Origin: Limnomonas spitsbergensis
Lineage: Eukaryota; Chlorophyta; Chlorophyceae; Chlamydomonadales
DNA length: 64,000 nucleotides
NCBI GenBank assembly: GCA_037349105.1
Contig: JAYJMM010000040.1
Span: 1,215,142 to 1,279,141 of the forward strand
Direction of reading: 5' to 3'
This document shows positions 29,730-41,900 of this stretch, one piece after another (position 1 is the first letter of the stretch; each line of letters begins with the position of its first letter). Made by a program: the position numbers and the translations under genes. The notes under the pieces were generated by a model, which was not told where the DNA came from, ran no database searches, and saw only the letters and a program-made list of their open reading frames with translations.

Positions 29730-30929
29730 CTACCACCCTGGAGTGCGGCGCGGCCTCAGCTGCCTCCTCGGATGCAGCCCTGCCCTCAGCTGCGGCCCTT
29801 TTTGCACTTGCACCTCTGGAATGGGATCTGACAGCTCTTCTTCCGACATCTGGTCAGCCCACGGCTTTCCCACCGGCACAGCCGCCCTTTTGCTCTGGAT
29901 CCGCGGTTCATCGCTCTCCTGCGAAACCTGCCCGGCCATCGCTGGTTTGGCTCCTGCCCCCTCGCGCTTGACCTCTGCAGGTCCGCGTCTGGCCACACTC
30001 ACCTCTGCTTTCACCAGCGGCTCGCCTGCCCTGACCTTGTCACGGCCTGCAAGCCCCTCTGGGCCTGCGGCAACATCCGCCCTTTGGTCGCTTTGGCTGG
30101 CCTCCTCCTTGACCCGCTGCGCAGTCCTTGCCCCCCTGGGCGGATTCTGCTGCACAGCGGCGTCTGAACCACAGTCCCGCCCCGTATCACCGCTCTGGGA
30201 TACCTCAGCTGCTGGATCCAAGATCAGCTCTGGGGTTCCTCCCCCTTGCGTCGGCCACTCCTCAGCTTCCAGGTCCTTCCTGGGATCCGCGGGCACCGGG
30301 CCCCCTCGGCCAATTCCTTTTTGTGTCACTTGGACACGCACCGTAACATCAGCCAGCTTCCCTTCCTCCGCGGACAGGGAGCGGTTGTGCACTGGCACCC
30401 TGCGCGCACCTGTGGCCGGATACCCTGGCCCGGCCAGCTTCACCGCAATCCACATTGCTTCCTCTGCAATCACTGCATCACTGGCCTCAGCCGGGTCCTC
30501 ACCCGGCTCCAGCCCCCTCTGGATGTTGGCATCCATGAGGTGCTCACATGCCCTGTCGCTGTGCTCGCACTTGAACCCGCAGAACATACATACTCCTCCG
30601 ATGTTACGCCTCATGGCTTGACGCATGGCATTGCGGATGTCCATCGGCTGCTGACGAGCACCTGTTGCGCGATCCTCCCAAAGCCTGGCCAGCTCCACAT
30701 CTGGAGGCACCGCGATATGGATTACTACCAGGCACACATTCCTGTTGCTGCTGTCGTCCACGGGTGCTGGCACAGGAAACCTGCTGTTCCTAGCTGCTTC
30801 CACGTCACTGTCAGCTGCTCTGCCTGCCACTGCCTGGCTGGACTTGCTCTGACTAGGGCTGGCTTGACCCACTGGCCCACACTGATCTGCTGAGCGGAAG
30901 CCTCCTGCCTGGGAAATCTGGGCGCGCAC
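29730..30929 (-). pseudogene. Gag-like segment with Cys-rich motif and module copy 1
   Basis: A 399-codon minus frame includes VDDSSNRNVCLVVIHIAVPP, then RQAMRRNIGGVCMFCGFKCE leading to HSDRACEHLMDANIQRG (a compact CxxC/Cys/His cluster near residues 112-130). Next comes a module KGIGRGGPVPAD...GGGTPELILDPAAEVSQSG that recurs at about 32830-32600 on the same strand. The C-terminus is Lys/Glu-rich with a QMSEEELSDPIPEVQVQKG segment. The first 60 codons are less certain because a second frame (31162-30725) is also open. Family unknown. Confidence 0.4.
30100..30340 (-). repeat. Duplicated coding module, copy 1
   Basis: DNA and protein similarity to 32600-32835 is clear: IGRGGPVP, PELxLDPAAEVSQ, and an RxVK motif follow in the same order and spacing, with about 60-70% identity by eye. 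Confidence 0.75.
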
Positions 30930-30960
30930 CCCTGCTGCAGCTGTGGCTGTGCTTCTTCTT

Positions 30961-31479
30961 TCACCTCGTGGCCGGCCAGCTCAGCCCTGTGCCCATTGGG
31001 TAGTGCCACGCAACCATGGCTGTGTGCTGCAGCTGCTGCTCTTCCTCCTCCTCGCCTTGTGGCAGCAGCGTCTGCAGTTTCTTTGCCAAGCGACGCTTCA
31101 TCATCCTCAGCTGCCTGGTCATTCTCATCTGCCAGGCCATCCCTGGCTGCCTGGCCATCCACAGCTGCCTGGCCATTCCTTTGAGCTTCTGCCGGTACCA
31201 GTTCACCTTTTCCCTCAGCATGGGTATGGAGATATCCAGCTCCGTTGACCCCTCAGGGTTCTCTGCCGCAACAGGCTTGGGTGAGTGTCCTCTGGGTTCC
31301 CCATGGGCACTGCCCTGGCTGGTTGGGCTTGTTTCCCTTGTGCCCGGGATCGCCTGCCGTGCCCCTTCAGTTGGACCATGCACGACCAACCCCTCTGGCA
31401 GGTTGCCTGCCTGGCCCCCCTTCAGTCCTGAGGCCTCGACCTGGGACTGGCTAGGGCCGTCGGCAGCATGCAGACACAC
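30961..31479 (-). pseudogene. Gag-like segment with helical, basic core
   Basis: The minus frame reads TELDISIPMLREKVNWYRQK, then LKGMARQLWMARQPGMAWQM and MMKRRLAKKLQTLLPQGEEE, a likely coiled coil with Met/Arg-rich five-residue repeats. The plus strand shows the matching short repeat CTGCCTGGCCATCC at 31130-31170. It is joined to the previous segment by an unexplained frame change near 31480 (or an intron ending TGACAG) and ends in TGA at 30961. Confidence 0.35.
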
Positions 31480-31851
31480 CTGTCACACCCTTGGGCGCCC
31501 CCAGCCATATGATGGCCTGCTGGGCCGCCCCTGGTTCCGGTGTTGGCACCTGGCCCCCCCCTGGAGCTGCTGCCACCGGTGGTGTGACAGGCCCATCCTC
31601 TTCTGGCTGGTGCATCTGCACCAGCACCGGCGCCTGCCTGTTCACGTGGTCCTCAATCTCCATTGATCCTGCTGGTTCATCGGCCACCTGCCGGTTCAGC
31701 TTCTGCTCCCACGAATGCAGTTGGCCCGGCTCGCAGCCACCGGCCACCACATTTTGATCCTCCTGATCCTGTTTATCCTGCTCTGGGGCGACCCCGAACC
31801 TTGCACAATCCTCAGCCTCGCTTGCCCTGCGCGGGCTAGGCCTGTGCTCAG

Positions 31852-32077
31852 CCCTTCCTGCCAGATCACAGCTGATCAGGTGCAGCTGCTCGCTAGCTAC
31901 CGGGCTATCCCACCTGGGTGGACAGGCACTTCCTGCCGGAAGACAGCTGATCAGGTGCAGCTGCTTGCTAGCTACCGGGCTATCCCGCCTGGGTGGACAG
32001 GCACTTCCTGCCTGAAAACAGCTGATCAGGTGCAGATGCTCGCTAGCTACCGGGCTATCCCGCCTGGGTAGAAAGGC
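31852..32077 (-). repeat. 75-bp tandem repeat, three copies
   Basis: Units share AGCTGATCAGGTGCAGCTGC and TAGCTACCGGGCTATCCC. 75 bp is 25 codons, so the frame is kept on minus. Copies differ at five or six sites. Confidence 0.9.
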
Positions 32078-32599
32078 CCTTCCCCGGGCCTGCTGTTGGT
32101 CCATGGGACTTGGCTCACTGTCACTGCTGAGGATATCAAACATGGACCAGCCGTTGGGGGACACCTGATTACCTGGCTGCTCCATACACCTGGTCAGTGC
32201 CTCCAAGGGTGCGCGTTGCTGGGGCACAGCCAGACTGCTCAACCCCGCATGCTCTGCGTCACACACACTTTTCCACACTCCAGTGGCCCACTGCCCTAGC
32301 CTGTTCCACCCTATTGGCTGAGCCAGATCCTCCTTCCTTTTTACTGAGGGCCATTCCGCAGTGGCGGCTTTTGCTCCACCCACCGCCTGCAGATCTGCAG
32401 TTTTCCTGATCACCTGACTTCCACCACGGGGCATCGTCCCGTTCTCCTTTTTAACGCACTGCGCAGCACTTGCCACTCTCAGCAGCCTCTTCTGCGTCGC
32501 GTATTCTGGCCCACTGCCTAGGTCTCTGGCTCCCCCGCACTCCGCTGCCCCCTCTGGGGCTGCAGAGGCGCCTGCCCCTTGATCACCGTGATCGGGCTC

Positions 32600-32835
32600 G
32601 TTCTTGACTCGTCGCACGGCCCCTGCCCCACTGGGCAAGTCCTGCTCTGGTGCGCCTTCTGGACCACTGTCCCGATCTGCGCCACTGGTCTGCGACACCT
32701 CAGCGGCCGGGTCCAATGTCAGCTCAGGGGTTCTTCCTCCCTGTCTCAACCACTGCGCATATTCCAGGCCTTGCCTTGGAATATCCAGGGTTGATTGGGG
32801 CACTGGCCCACCTCGGCCGATCCCTTGGTGCGACA
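32600..32835 (-). repeat. Duplicated coding module, copy 2
   Basis: Partner of 30100-30340. Copy 1 continues upstream on minus with VKLAGPGYPATGARRVP. Copy 2 reads AAALGCKVP and then enters the satellite, so the satellite edge at 32919 falls inside a segment whose paralogue is ordinary sequence. Confidence 0.75.
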
Positions 32836-32918
32836 CTTCAGCACCCACAGTGCCATCAACCTGCCCAACGTCCTTGGGCCAAGCTTGATCTGCACTGGGC
32901 ACCTTGCACCCCAAAGCT

Positions 32919-35900
32919 GCGGCATCGGCATCGGCATCGGCATCGGCATCGGCATCGGCATCGGCATCGGCATCGGCATCGGCATCGGCATCGGCATCGG
33001 CATCGGCATCGGCATCGGCATCGGCATCGGCATCGGCATCGGCATCGGCATCGGCATCGGCATCGGCATCGGCATCGGCATCGGCATCGGCATCGGCATC
33101 GGCATCGGCATCGGCATCGGCATCGGCATCGGCATCGGCATCGGCATCGGCATCGGCATCGGCATCGGCATCGGCATCGGCATCGGCATCGGCATCGGCA
33201 TCGGCATCGGCATCGGCATCGGCATCGGCATCGGCATCGGCATCGGCATCGGCATCGGCATCGGCATCGGCATCGGCATCGGCATCGGCATCGGCATCGG
33301 CATCGGCATCGGCATCGGCATCGGCATCGGCATCGGCATCGGCATCGGCATCGGCATCGGCATCGGCATCGGCATCGGCATCGGCATCGGCATCGGCATC
33401 GGCATCGGCATCGGCATCGGCATCGGCATCGGCATCGGCATCGGCATCGGCATCGGCATCGGCATCGGCATCGGCATCGGCATCGGCATCGGCATCGGCA
33501 TCGGCATCGGCATCGGCATCGGCATCGGCATCGGCATCGGCATCGGCATCGGCATCGGCATCGGCATCGGCATCGGCATCGGCATCGGCATCGGCATCGG
33601 CATCGGCATCGGCATCGGCATCGGCATCGGCATCGGCATCGGCATCGGCATCGGCATCGGCATCGGCATCGGCATCGGCATCGGCATCGGCATCGGCATC
33701 GGCATCGGCATCGGCATCGGCATCGGCATCGGCATCGGCATCGGCATCGGCATCGGCATCGGCATCGGCATCGGCATCGGCATCGGCATCGGCATCGGCA
33801 TCGGCATCGGCATCGGCATCGGCATCGGCATCGGCATCGGCATCGGCATCGGCATCGGCATCGGCATCGGCATCGGCATCGGCATCGGCATCGGCATCGG
33901 CATCGGCATCGGCATCGGCATCGGCATCGGCATCGGCATCGGCATCGGCATCGGCATCGGCATCGGCATCGGCATCGGCATCGGCATCGGCATCGGCATC
34001 GGCATCGGCATCGGCATCGGCATCGGCATCGGCATCGGCATCGGCATCGGCATCGGCATCGGCATCGGCATCGGCATCGGCATCGGCATCGGCATCGGCA
34101 TCGGCATCGGCATCGGCATCGGCATCGGCATCGGCATCGGCATCGGCATCGGCATCGGCATCGGCATCGGCATCGGCATCGGCATCGGCATCGGCATCGG
34201 CATCGGCATCGGCATCGGCATCGGCATCGGCATCGGCATCGGCATCGGCATCGGCATCGGCATCGGCATCGGCATCGGCATCGGCATCGGCATCGGCATC
34301 GGCATCGGCATCGGCATCGGCATCGGCATCGGCATCGGCATCGGCATCGGCATCGGCATCGGCATCGGCATCGGCATCGGCATCGGCATCGGCATCGGCA
34401 TCGGCATCGGCATCGGCATCGGCATCGGCATCGGCATCGGCATCGGCATCGGCATCGGCATCGGCATCGGCATCGGCATCGGCATCGGCATCGGCATCGG
34501 CATCGGCATCGGCATCGGCATCGGCATCGGCATCGGCATCGGCATCGGCATCGGCATCGGCATCGGCATCGGCATCGGCATCGGCATCGGCATCGGCATC
34601 GGCATCGGCATCGGCATCGGCATCGGCATCGGCATCGGCATCGGCATCGGCATCGGCATCGGCATCGGCATCGGCATCGGCATCGGCATCGGCATCGGCA
34701 TCGGCATCGGCATCGGCATCGGCATCGGCATCGGCATCGGCATCGGCATCGGCATCGGCATCGGCATCGGCATCGGCATCGGCATCGGCATCGGCATCGG
34801 CATCGGCATCGGCATCGGCATCGGCATCGGCATCGGCATCGGCATCGGCATCGGCATCGGCATCGGCATCGGCATCGGCATCGGCATCGGCATCGGCATC
34901 GGCATCGGCATCGGCATCGGCATCGGCATCGGCATCGGCATCGGCATCGGCATCGGCATCGGCATCGGCATCGGCATCGGCATCGGCATCGGCATCGGCA
35001 TCGGCATCGGCATCGGCATCGGCATCGGCATCGGCATCGGCATCGGCATCGGCATCGGCATCGGCATCGGCATCGGCATCGGCATCGGCATCGGCATCGG
35101 CATCGGCATCGGCATCGGCATCGGCATCGGCATCGGCATCGGCATCGGCATCGGCATCGGCATCGGCATCGGCATCGGCATCGGCATCGGCATCGGCATC
35201 GGCATCGGCATCGGCATCGGCATCGGCATCGGCATCGGCATCGGCATCGGCATCGGCATCGGCATCGGCATCGGCATCGGCATCGGCATCGGCATCGGCA
35301 TCGGCATCGGCATCGGCATCGGCATCGGCATCGGCATCGGCATCGGCATCGGCATCGGCATCGGCATCGGCATCGGCATCGGCATCGGCATCGGCATCGG
35401 CATCGGCATCGGCATCGGCATCGGCATCGGCATCGGCATCGGCATCGGCATCGGCATCGGCATCGGCATCGGCATCGGCATCGGCATCGGCATCGGCATC
35501 GGCATCGGCATCGGCATCGGCATCGGCATCGGCATCGGCATCGGCATCGGCATCGGCATCGGCATCGGCATCGGCATCGGCATCGGCATCGGCATCGGCA
35601 TCGGCATCGGCATCGGCATCGGCATCGGCATCGGCATCGGCATCGGCATCGGCATCGGCATCGGCATCGGCATCGGCATCGGCATCGGCATCGGCATCGG
35701 CATCGGCATCGGCATCGGCATCGGCATCGGCATCGGCATCGGCATCGGCATCGGCATCGGCATCGGCATCGGCATCGGCATCGGCATCGGCATCGGCATC
35801 GGCATCGGCATCGGCATCGGCATCGGCATCGGCATCGGCATCGGCATCGGCATCGGCATCGGCATCGGCATCGGCATCGGCATCGGCATCGGCATCGGCA

Positions 35901-38900
35901 TCGGCATCGGCATCGGCATCGGCATCGGCATCGGCATCGGCATCGGCATCGGCATCGGCATCGGCATCGGCATCGGCATCGGCATCGGCATCGGCATCGG
36001 CATCGGCATCGGCATCGGCATCGGCATCGGCATCGGCATCGGCATCGGCATCGGCATCGGCATCGGCATCGGCATCGGCATCGGCATCGGCATCGGCATC
36101 GGCATCGGCATCGGCATCGGCATCGGCATCGGCATCGGCATCGGCATCGGCATCGGCATCGGCATCGGCATCGGCATCGGCATCGGCATCGGCATCGGCA
36201 TCGGCATCGGCATCGGCATCGGCATCGGCATCGGCATCGGCATCGGCATCGGCATCGGCATCGGCATCGGCATCGGCATCGGCATCGGCATCGGCATCGG
36301 CATCGGCATCGGCATCGGCATCGGCATCGGCATCGGCATCGGCATCGGCATCGGCATCGGCATCGGCATCGGCATCGGCATCGGCATCGGCATCGGCATC
36401 GGCATCGGCATCGGCATCGGCATCGGCATCGGCATCGGCATCGGCATCGGCATCGGCATCGGCATCGGCATCGGCATCGGCATCGGCATCGGCATCGGCA
36501 TCGGCATCGGCATCGGCATCGGCATCGGCATCGGCATCGGCATCGGCATCGGCATCGGCATCGGCATCGGCATCGGCATCGGCATCGGCATCGGCATCGG
36601 CATCGGCATCGGCATCGGCATCGGCATCGGCATCGGCATCGGCATCGGCATCGGCATCGGCATCGGCATCGGCATCGGCATCGGCATCGGCATCGGCATC
36701 GGCATCGGCATCGGCATCGGCATCGGCATCGGCATCGGCATCGGCATCGGCATCGGCATCGGCATCGGCATCGGCATCGGCATCGGCATCGGCATCGGCA
36801 TCGGCATCGGCATCGGCATCGGCATCGGCATCGGCATCGGCATCGGCATCGGCATCGGCATCGGCATCGGCATCGGCATCGGCATCGGCATCGGCATCGG
36901 CATCGGCATCGGCATCGGCATCGGCATCGGCATCGGCATCGGCATCGGCATCGGCATCGGCATCGGCATCGGCATCGGCATCGGCATCGGCATCGGCATC
37001 GGCATCGGCATCGGCATCGGCATCGGCATCGGCATCGGCATCGGCATCGGCATCGGCATCGGCATCGGCATCGGCATCGGCATCGGCATCGGCATCGGCA
37101 TCGGCATCGGCATCGGCATCGGCATCGGCATCGGCATCGGCATCGGCATCGGCATCGGCATCGGCATCGGCATCGGCATCGGCATCGGCATCGGCATCGG
37201 CATCGGCATCGGCATCGGCATCGGCATCGGCATCGGCATCGGCATCGGCATCGGCATCGGCATCGGCATCGGCATCGGCATCGGCATCGGCATCGGCATC
37301 GGCATCGGCATCGGCATCGCATCGGCATCGGCATCGGCATCGGCATCGGCATCGGCATCGGCATCGGCATCGGCATCGGCATCGGCATCGGCATCGGCAT
37401 CGGCATCGGCATCGGCATCGGCATCGGCATCGGCATCGGCATCGGCATCGGCATCGGCATCGGCATCGGCATCGGCATCGGCATCGGCATCGGCATCGGC
37501 ATCGGCATCGGCATCGGCATCGGCATCGGCATCGGCATCGGCATCGGCATCGGCATCGGCATCGGCATCGGCATCGGCATCGGCATCGGCATCGGCATCG
37601 GCATCGGCATCGGCATCGGCATCGGCATCGGCATCGGCATCGGCATCGGCATCGGCATCGGCATCGGCATCGGCATCGGCATCGGCATCGGCATCGGCAT
37701 CGGCATCGGCATCGGCATCGGCATCGGCATCGGCATCGGCATCGGCATCGGCATCGGCATCGGCATCGGCATCGGCATCGGCATCGGCATCGGCATCGGC
37801 ATCGGCATCGGCATCGGCATCGGCATCGGCATCGGCATCGGCATCGGCATCGGCATCGGCATCGGCATCGGCATCGGCATCGGCATCGGCATCGGCATCG
37901 CATCGGCATCGGCATCGGCATCGGCATCGGCATCGGCATCGGCATCGGCATCGGCATCGGCATCGGCATCGGCATCGGCATCGGCATCGGCATCGGCATC
38001 GGCATCGGCATCGGCATCGGCATCGGCATCGGCATCGGCATCGGCATCGGCATCGGCATCGGCATCGGCATCGGCATCGGCATCGGCATCGGCATCGGCA
38101 TCGGCATCGGCATCGGCATCGGCATCGGCATCGGCATCGGCATCGGCATCGGCATCGGCATCGGCATCGGCATCGGCATCGGCATCGGCATCGGCATCGG
38201 CATCGGCATCGGCATCGGCATCGGCATCGGCATCGGCATCGGCATCGGCATCGGCATCGGCATCGGCATCGGCATCGGCATCGGCATCGGCATCGGCATC
38301 GGCATCGGCATCGGCATCGGCATCGGCATCGGCATCGGCATCGGCATCGGCATCGGCATCGGCATCGGCATCGGCATCGGCATCGGCATCGGCATCGGCA
38401 TCGGCATCGGCATCGGCATCGGCATCGGCATCGGCATCGGCATCGGCATCGGCATCGGCATCGGCATCGGCATCGGCATCGGCATCGGCATCGGCATCGG
38501 CATCGGCATCGGCATCGGCATCGGCATCGGCATCGGCATCGGCATCGGCATCGGCATCGGCATCGGCATCGGCATCGGCATCGGCATCGGCATCGGCATC
38601 GGCATCGGCATCGGCATCGGCATCGGCATCGGCATCGGCATCGGCATCGGCATCGGCATCGGCATCGGCATCGGCATCGGCATCGGCATCGGCATCGGCA
38701 TCGGCATCGGCATCGGCATCGGCATCGGCATCGGCATCGGCATCGGCATCGGCATCGGCATCGGCATCGGCATCGGCATCGGCATCGGCATCGGCATCGG
38801 CATCGGCATCGGCATCGGCATCGGCATCGGCATCGGCATCGGCATCGGCATCGGCATCGGCATCGGCATCGGCATCGGCATCGGCATCGGCATCGGCATC

Positions 38901-41900
38901 GGCATCGGCATCGGCATCGGCATCGGCATCGGCATCGGCATCGGCATCGGCATCGGCATCGGCATCGGCATCGGCATCGGCATCGGCATCGGCATCGGCA
39001 TCGGCATCGGCATCGGCATCGGCATCGGCATCGGCATCGGCATCGGCATCGGCATCGGCATCGGCATCGGCATCGGCATCGGCATCGGCATCGGCATCGG
39101 CATCGGCATCGGCATCGGCATCGGCATCGGCATCGGCATCGGCATCGGCATCGGCATCGGCATCGGCATCGGCATCGGCATCGGCATCGGCATCGGCATC
39201 GGCATCGGCATCGGCATCGGCATCGGCATCGGCATCGGCATCGGCATCGGCATCGGCATCGGCATCGGCATCGGCATCGGCATCGGCATCGGCATCGGCA
39301 TCGGCATCGGCATCGGCATCGGCATCGGCATCGGCATCGGCATCGGCATCGGCATCGGCATCGGCATCGGCATCGGCATCGGCATCGGCATCGGCATCGG
39401 CATCGGCATCGGCATCGGCATCGGCATCGGCATCGGCATCGGCATCGGCATCGGCATCGGCATCGGCATCGGCATCGGCATCGGCATCGGCATCGGCATC
39501 GGCATCGGCATCGGCATCGGCATCGGCATCGGCATCGGCATCGGCATCGGCATCGGCATCGGCATCGGCATCGGCATCGGCATCGGCATCGGCATCGGCA
39601 TCGGCATCGGCATCGGCATCGGCATCGGCATCGGCATCGGCATCGGCATCGGCATCGGCATCGGCATCGGCATCGGCATCGGCATCGGCATCGGCATCGG
39701 CATCGGCATCGGCATCGGCATCGGCATCGGCATCGGCATCGGCATCGGCATCGGCATCGGCATCGGCATCGGCATCGGCATCGGCATCGGCATCGGCATC
39801 GGCATCGGCATCGGCATCGGCATCGGCATCGGCATCGGCATCGGCATCGGCATCGGCATCGGCATCGGCATCGGCATCGGCATCGGCATCGGCATCGGCA
39901 TCGGCATCGGCATCGGCATCGGCATCGGCATCGGCATCGGCATCGGCATCGGCATCGGCATCGGCATCGGCATCGGCATCGGCATCGGCATCGGCATCGG
40001 CATCGGCATCGGCATCGGCATCGGCATCGGCATCGGCATCGGCATCGGCATCGGCATCGGCATCGGCATCGGCATCGGCATCGGCATCGGCATCGGCATC
40101 GGCATCGGCATCGGCATCGGCATCGGCATCGGCATCGGCATCGGCATCGGCATCGGCATCGGCATCGGCATCGGCATCGGCATCGGCATCGGCATCGGCA
40201 TCGGCATCGGCATCGGCATCGGCATCGGCATCGGCATCGGCATCGGCATCGGCATCGGCATCGGCATCGGCATCGGCATCGGCATCGGCATCGGCATCGG
40301 CATCGGCATCGGCATCGGCATCGGCATCGGCATCGGCATCGGCATCGGCATCGGCATCGGCATCGGCATCGGCATCGGCATCGGCATCGGCATCGGCATC
40401 GGCATCGGCATCGGCATCGGCATCGGCATCGGCATCGGCATCGGCATCGGCATCGGCATCGGCATCGGCATCGGCATCGGCATCGGCATCGGCATCGGCA
40501 TCGGCATCGGCATCGGCATCGGCATCGGCATCGGCATCGGCATCGGCATCGGCATCGGCATCGGCATCGGCATCGGCATCGGCATCGGCATCGGCATCGG
40601 CATCGGCATCGGCATCGGCATCGGCATCGGCATCGGCATCGGCATCGGCATCGGCATCGGCATCGGCATCGGCATCGGCATCGGCATCGGCATCGGCATC
40701 GGCATCGGCATCGGCATCGGCATCGGCATCGGCATCGGCATCGGCATCGGCATCGGCATCGGCATCGGCATCGGCATCGGCATCGGCATCGGCATCGGCA
40801 TCGGCATCGGCATCGGCATCGGCATCGGCATCGGCATCGGCATCGGCATCGGCATCGGCATCGGCATCGGCATCGGCATCGGCATCGGCATCGGCATCGG
40901 CATCGGCATCGGCATCGGCATCGGCATCGGCATCGGCATCGGCATCGGCATCGGCATCGGCATCGGCATCGGCATCGGCATCGGCATCGGCATCGGCATC
41001 GGCATCGGCATCGGCATCGGCATCGGCATCGGCATCGGCATCGGCATCGGCATCGGCATCGGCATCGGCATCGGCATCGGCATCGGCATCGGCATCGGCA
41101 TCGGCATCGGCATCGGCATCGGCATCGGCATCGGCATCGGCATCGGCATCGGCATCGGCATCGGCATCGGCATCGGCATCGGCATCGGCATCGGCATCGG
41201 CATCGGCATCGGCATCGGCATCGGCATCGGCATCGGCATCGGCATCGGCATCGGCATCGGCATCGGCATCGGCATCGGCATCGGCATCGGCATCGGCATC
41301 GGCATCGGCATCGGCATCGGCATCGGCATCGGCATCGGCATCGGCATCGGCATCGGCATCGGCATCGGCATCGGCATCGGCATCGGCATCGGCATCGGCA
41401 TCGGCATCGGCATCGGCATCGGCATCGGCATCGGCATCGGCATCGGCATCGGCATCGGCATCGGCATCGGCATCGGCATCGGCATCGGCATCGGCATCGG
41501 CATCGGCATCGGCATCGGCATCGGCATCGGCATCGGCATCGGCATCGGCATCGGCATCGGCATCGGCATCGGCATCGGCATCGGCATCGGCATCGGCATC
41601 GGCATCGGCATCGGCATCGGCATCGGCATCGGCATCGGCATCGGCATCGGCATCGGCATCGGCATCGGCATCGGCATCGGCATCGGCATCGGCATCGGCA
41701 TCGGCATCGGCATCGGCATCGGCATCGGCATCGGCATCGGCATCGGCATCGGCATCGGCATCGGCATCGGCATCGGCATCGGCATCGGCATCGGCATCGG
41801 CATCGGCATCGGCATCGGCATCGGCATCGGCATCGGCATCGGCATCGGCATCGGCATCGGCATCGGCATCGGCATCGGCATCGGCATCGGCATCGGCATC

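Larger units (their letters stand above)
31451..32918 (-). pseudogene. N-terminal Gag-like segment flanking the satellite, module copy 2
   Basis: The minus frame continues straight out of the satellite's Asp-Ala reading into AAALGCKVPSADQAWPKDVG. It then gives QGIGRGGPVPQ and GGRTPELTLDPAAEVSQTSG (module copy 2), DLAQPIGWNRLGQWATGVW (matching the helical module near 29520), SMFDILSSDSEPSPMDQQQ, and three 25-residue repeats containing RDSPVASEQLHLIS. The order of modules copies the order found at 30400-29450, so this half of the region is a duplicate of the other. No start codon can be chosen, because the satellite is stop-free and contains ATG in one minus frame only. Confidence 0.4.

Noticed and set aside
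28274..31666. Long plus-strand frames opposite the Gag-like region
   Set aside because: They are rich in Leu, Pro, Ala and Arg, as expected for the complement of Gln/Glu/Gly/Ser-rich coding sequence. The minus strand shows the modules and repeats that make protein sense.
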